Shown: in pieces, positions 61,837-64,000 of the stretch
How the letters are laid out: the number at the start of each line of letters is the position of its first letter
Numbering within the stretch: position 1 is the first letter of the stretch
Source of the DNA: Allopseudospirillum japonicum
GTDB taxonomy: Bacteria > Pseudomonadota > Gammaproteobacteria > Pseudomonadales > Halomonadaceae
Direction of reading: 5' to 3'
Length of the DNA: 64,000 nucleotides
Assembly (NCBI RefSeq): GCF_900108915.1
Contig: NZ_FNYH01000001.1
Span: 248,001-312,000, forward strand
Made by a program: the position numbers and the translations under genes
Notes under the pieces: generated by a model
What the model saw: the letters and a program-made list of their open reading frames with translations, nothing else
The model's database searches: none
Told to the model about the DNA's origin: nothing

Positions 61837-62307
61837 TTAATCCTTAGTTGCATTAATAATAAATTGATTGACCAAGTCTTCGAGCACTAAAGCCGATTGC
61901 GTATCACGCAGTACATCCGCATCTTGCAAAGTCTCCTCTTGCGCTCCAGGTGTCAAGCCGATGTAATTTTCACCCAAAAGACCGGAAGTTAAAATCGCTG
62001 CTGAAGTATCTTGACTCAGCTTACCTAAAAGTTCGCGTTTGACTGCCAAAGTCACTTTCGCTTCATACCATTGGGTGTCTAGTTCAATCGCTGTCACACG
62101 TCCAATGGTGACACCTGCCATCGTCACTTTAGAACGTGGCTTGAGTCCACCGATATTAGAAAAGTTGGCATACAAGGTAAAATAATCATCAGATTTATTA
62201 TTAAGCGTCAACCCGCTGACTTGTAGTGCTAAAAAAATCAGCGCAAACACACCTGCCAACATAAAAGCGCCAACACTTAGTTCCAGAGTTTTATTTTGCA
62301 ATGCCAT
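61837..62307 (-). CDS. mlaD: MlaD, substrate-binding MCE protein
   Basis: A 156-residue protein anchored by an N-terminal helix (ELSVGAFMLAGVFALIFLALQVSGL, residues 9-33) with an MCE domain: YFTLYANFSNIGGLKPRSKVTMAGVTIGRVTAIELD near residues 42-77 and GLLGENYIGLTPGAQEE near 108-124. It forms the hexameric periplasmic ring of MlaFEDB. 107 bp after mlaE, with a small hairpin between. Confidence 0.97.
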   Translation of the reverse strand: MALQNKTLELSVGAFMLAGVFALIFLALQVSGLTLNNKSDDYFTLYANFSNIGGLKPRSKVTMAGVTIGRVTAIELDTQWYEAKVTLAVKRELLGKLSQDTSAAILTSGLLGENYIGLTPGAQEETLQDADVLRDTQSALVLEDLVNQFIINATKD

Positions 62308-62414
62308 TTCGATCTCGTTATGTAATAGGAGAGCACAAAGCCTAAGGTCAGCATACCAAGCAGCTCATCTTCCTTTAGGCTGGAGTTTGGGCACAGATGC
62401 ATCTTGAATAAAAG

Positions 62415-63191
62415 CTACAAACTACCAAACATCACTGCGGTTAATACAAAGTCTAAACCGAGTACGACAAGAGAGGAATACACCACGGTTTTAGTCGTCG
62501 CACGGCTGATACCTTCTGAAGTTGGGACCAGATCATACCCTTGGAACACGGCGATCCAAGTCACCGCTAGCGCAAATGCACAACTTTTGATCACACCGTT
62601 GATGATATCTTCACGAAAATCAACCGTGGCTTGCATATTGCCCCAATAAGCCCCAGCATCAACGCCAAGCCAATCAACCCCGACCAACATGCCACCCCAA
62701 ATACCCACAAGGCTAAAAATCAAAGTCAGTATAGGTAAGGCAATAAAGCCTGCATACAAACGCGGTGCCACAATGCGCTTGAGTGGATCAACGCCGATCA
62801 TTTCCATACTCGATAATTGTTCTGTTGCTTTCATCAAACCGATTTCTGCCGTTAACGCAGAACCCGCACGACCGGCAAATAATAAAGCCGCCACAACAGG
62901 TGAAAGCTCACGGACGAGGGTTAAAGCAACCATCTGTCCTAGCGCATCTTCTGTGCCATAATCGACGAGGATGGTGTAGCCTTGTAGGCCAAGGACCATA
63001 CCAATAAACAAGGCAGACACTAGGATAATAATCAGTGAGAGCACACCAACAAAATACAATTGACGTATCAAAAGATGCCAAGCTTCCCAAGATTTAGGAA
63101 AACCCTGAATCCCTTGAACGACAAATAAGCCAGAACGCCCTAAGGCTCGAGTAAAAGCCAGTCCAGAACGCCCCCAGTGTACAAGATTCAC
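62415..63191 (-). CDS. mlaE: MlaE, permease of the lipid transporter
   Basis: A 258-residue inner-membrane protein with five or six helices. Seen: [30 protein letters not shown] near residues 50-79, [47 protein letters not shown] near 105-150. The frame is open to 63296, but a GTG at 63191 follows an AAAGGAGAT site 9 nt upstream and gives the family length (about 260), so it is preferred; the longer form would overlap mlaF. Confidence 0.95.
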   Translation of the reverse strand: MNLVHWGRSGLAFTRALGRSGLFVVQGIQGFPKSWEAWHLLIRQLYFVGVLSLIIILVSALFIGMVLGLQGYTILVDYGTEDALGQMVALTLVRELSPVVAALLFAGRAGSALTAEIGLMKATEQLSSMEMIGVDPLKRIVAPRLYAGFIALPILTLIFSLVGIWGGMLVGVDWLGVDAGAYWGNMQATVDFREDIINGVIKSCAFALAVTWIAVFQGYDLVPTSEGISRATTKTVVYSSLVVLGLDFVLTAVMFGSL

Positions 63192-63234
63192 GCGCGTTTG
63201 ATCTCCTTTGGTTAACAAGAACGCACCGGCGTCT

Positions 63235-64000
63235 CTATCGATGATAGATATCATCAAGTAGGCTAGGCGCTGGATAATGGAAAGGAACAGGGCCATCCGG
63301 CAAACCTTGAATGAACTGACGCACTTGCGCCCCCTGATGCTGTTTTAAAGCTTCAGGCGATCCGTGTGCAATCAAACGTCCACCAGCAAGCACGTAAACA
63401 TCGTCTGCAATCGATAAAGTCTCATCAATATCATGAGAGACAATAATAGATGTCAAGCCTAGTGCATCATTTAAACGCTTAATCAACTGCACCAACACCC
63501 CCATAGAGATAGGATCCTGACCTGCAAAAGGCTCGTCATACATAATCAAACGCGGATCTAGGGCAATAGCACGCGCCAAAGCGACACGGCGTGCCATACC
63601 GCCGGAAAGCTCAGAAGGCATAAGATCACGTGCGCCACGTAAACCGACAGCTTCTAGTTTGAGCAATACAATATCGCGGATCATAGATTCTGGCAGATCC
63701 GTATGTACACGCAGCGGGAAAGCGACATTTTCAAATACACTTAAATCAGAAAACAAGGCGCCACTTTGAAACAACATGCCCATTTGCTTACGCATAGCAA
63801 ACAAGGCAGGACGCTTTAATTGGCTTACTTCATGACCGGCCACTTTTACCGATCCTTGGTCTGGTAAAAGCTGACCCCCAATTAAACGCAATAAAGTAGT
63901 TTTACCTGTCCCTGAAGGCCCCATAATCGCTGTGATACGTCCTGGCTGTACTTGCAGGCTAATATCATCAAAGATGGCGCGTGAACCACGATGAAAAGAC
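63235..64000 (-). CDS. mlaF: MlaF, ATPase of the lipid transporter (5' end beyond window)
   Basis: 255 codons are present and the frame runs off the right edge, so the start is outside. Seen: Walker [19 protein letters not shown]-loop region [28 protein letters not shown] signature [21 protein letters not shown], Walker [15 protein letters not shown], and the H-loop [11 protein letters not shown]. The 25 codons before the Walker A methionine ([16 protein letters not shown]) match MlaF. First gene of mlaFEDCB, which removes mislocated phospholipid from the outer membrane. 43 nt before mlaE. Confidence 0.95.
   Translation of the reverse strand, partial: SFHRGSRAIFDDISLQVQPGRITAIMGPSGTGKTTLLRLIGGQLLPDQGSVKVAGHEVSQLKRPALFAMRKQMGMLFQSGALFSDLSVFENVAFPLRVHTDLPESMIRDIVLLKLEAVGLRGARDLMPSELSGGMARRVALARAIALDPRLIMYDEPFAGQDPISMGVLVQLIKRLNDALGLTSIIVSHDIDETLSIADDVYVLAGGRLIAHGSPEALKQHQGAQVRQFIQGLPDGPVPFHYPAPSLLDDIYHR

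Overview
The window is one contiguous stretch of chromosome from a moderately AT-rich gammaproteobacterium. The block mlaFEDCB-ibaG-murA-hisGD-hisC, the string ychF-pth-rplY-prs-tRNA-Gln-ispE, and many Pseudomonas/Oceanospirillum-type proteins (DUF1820, DUF3429, ycaO, GTG-started prs and ETF-ubiquinone oxidoreductase) point to the Pseudomonadales/Oceanospirillales; the genus cannot be fixed from sequence alone. I see no rRNA, phage, insertion sequence, CRISPR array or obvious pseudogene. Almost everything is ordinary core or accessory chromosome.

Layout. 1-5.1 kb: 5' end of dadA, then a TAXI-type TRAP transporter (binding protein, fused permease) with a UspA-like protein. 5.1-10.9 kb: translation and precursor genes (ychF, pth, rplY, prs, tRNA-Gln, ispE), a low-molecular-weight phosphatase and an FKBP isomerase. 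11-13.5 kb: a C39-like cysteine peptidase, a CbiM-like permease, a small secreted protein, and a manganese exporter behind a yybP-ykoY riboswitch. 13.6-17.5 kb: etfBA divergent from ETF-ubiquinone oxidoreductase. 17.5-25.1 kb: GDPD phosphodiesterase, RND efflux pair, OsmC and AEC proteins, crotonase. 25.3-29.3 kb: H-NS-like protein with an AT-hook tail, phasin-like protein, two-component system, Rap1a-like protein. 29.3-35.1 kb: ycaO, NTF2-like protein and a FAD oxidoreductase-DUF1365-cfa operon of the kind tied to photo-oxidative stress. 35.4-45.9 kb: sodB, an MFS carrier, a Gln-rich coiled-coil protein, tpm, fabI, a Tat-exported M15 peptidase, DUF1820, a DnaA-box cluster, an LpxR-like protein, tRNA-Ser and an HDOD protein. 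46-56 kb: RNase J-like nuclease, a PAS protein next to a CZB chemoreceptor, DUF3429, hemH, a DCC protein, a DUF6482-like gene with an elaborate leader, chrA and an EAL-CBS-GGDEF protein. 56-64 kb: hisC, hisD, hisG, murA, ibaG and the mla lipid-transport operon, with mlaF running off the right edge.

How the genes work together. Outer-membrane upkeep (Mla, LpxR-like, MurA), electron transfer from acyl-CoA and amine oxidation (ETF, ETF-QO, DadA, crotonase), metal and oxidant defence (Mn exporter, SodB, ChrA, hemH with DCC and cfa cluster) and signalling (QseBC-like pair, chemoreceptor, c-di-GMP protein) dominate. The most interesting non-coding signals are a multi-hairpin leader with a 19-codon ORF whose Shine-Dalgarno sits in a hairpin (52.5-52.7 kb), a Mn2+ riboswitch (12.75 kb), a tight three-box DnaA cluster (42.4 kb), and TGTACA-type operator candidates upstream of two oxidative-stress loci. 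All functional statements are from reading the sequence and family knowledge; no database search was run.
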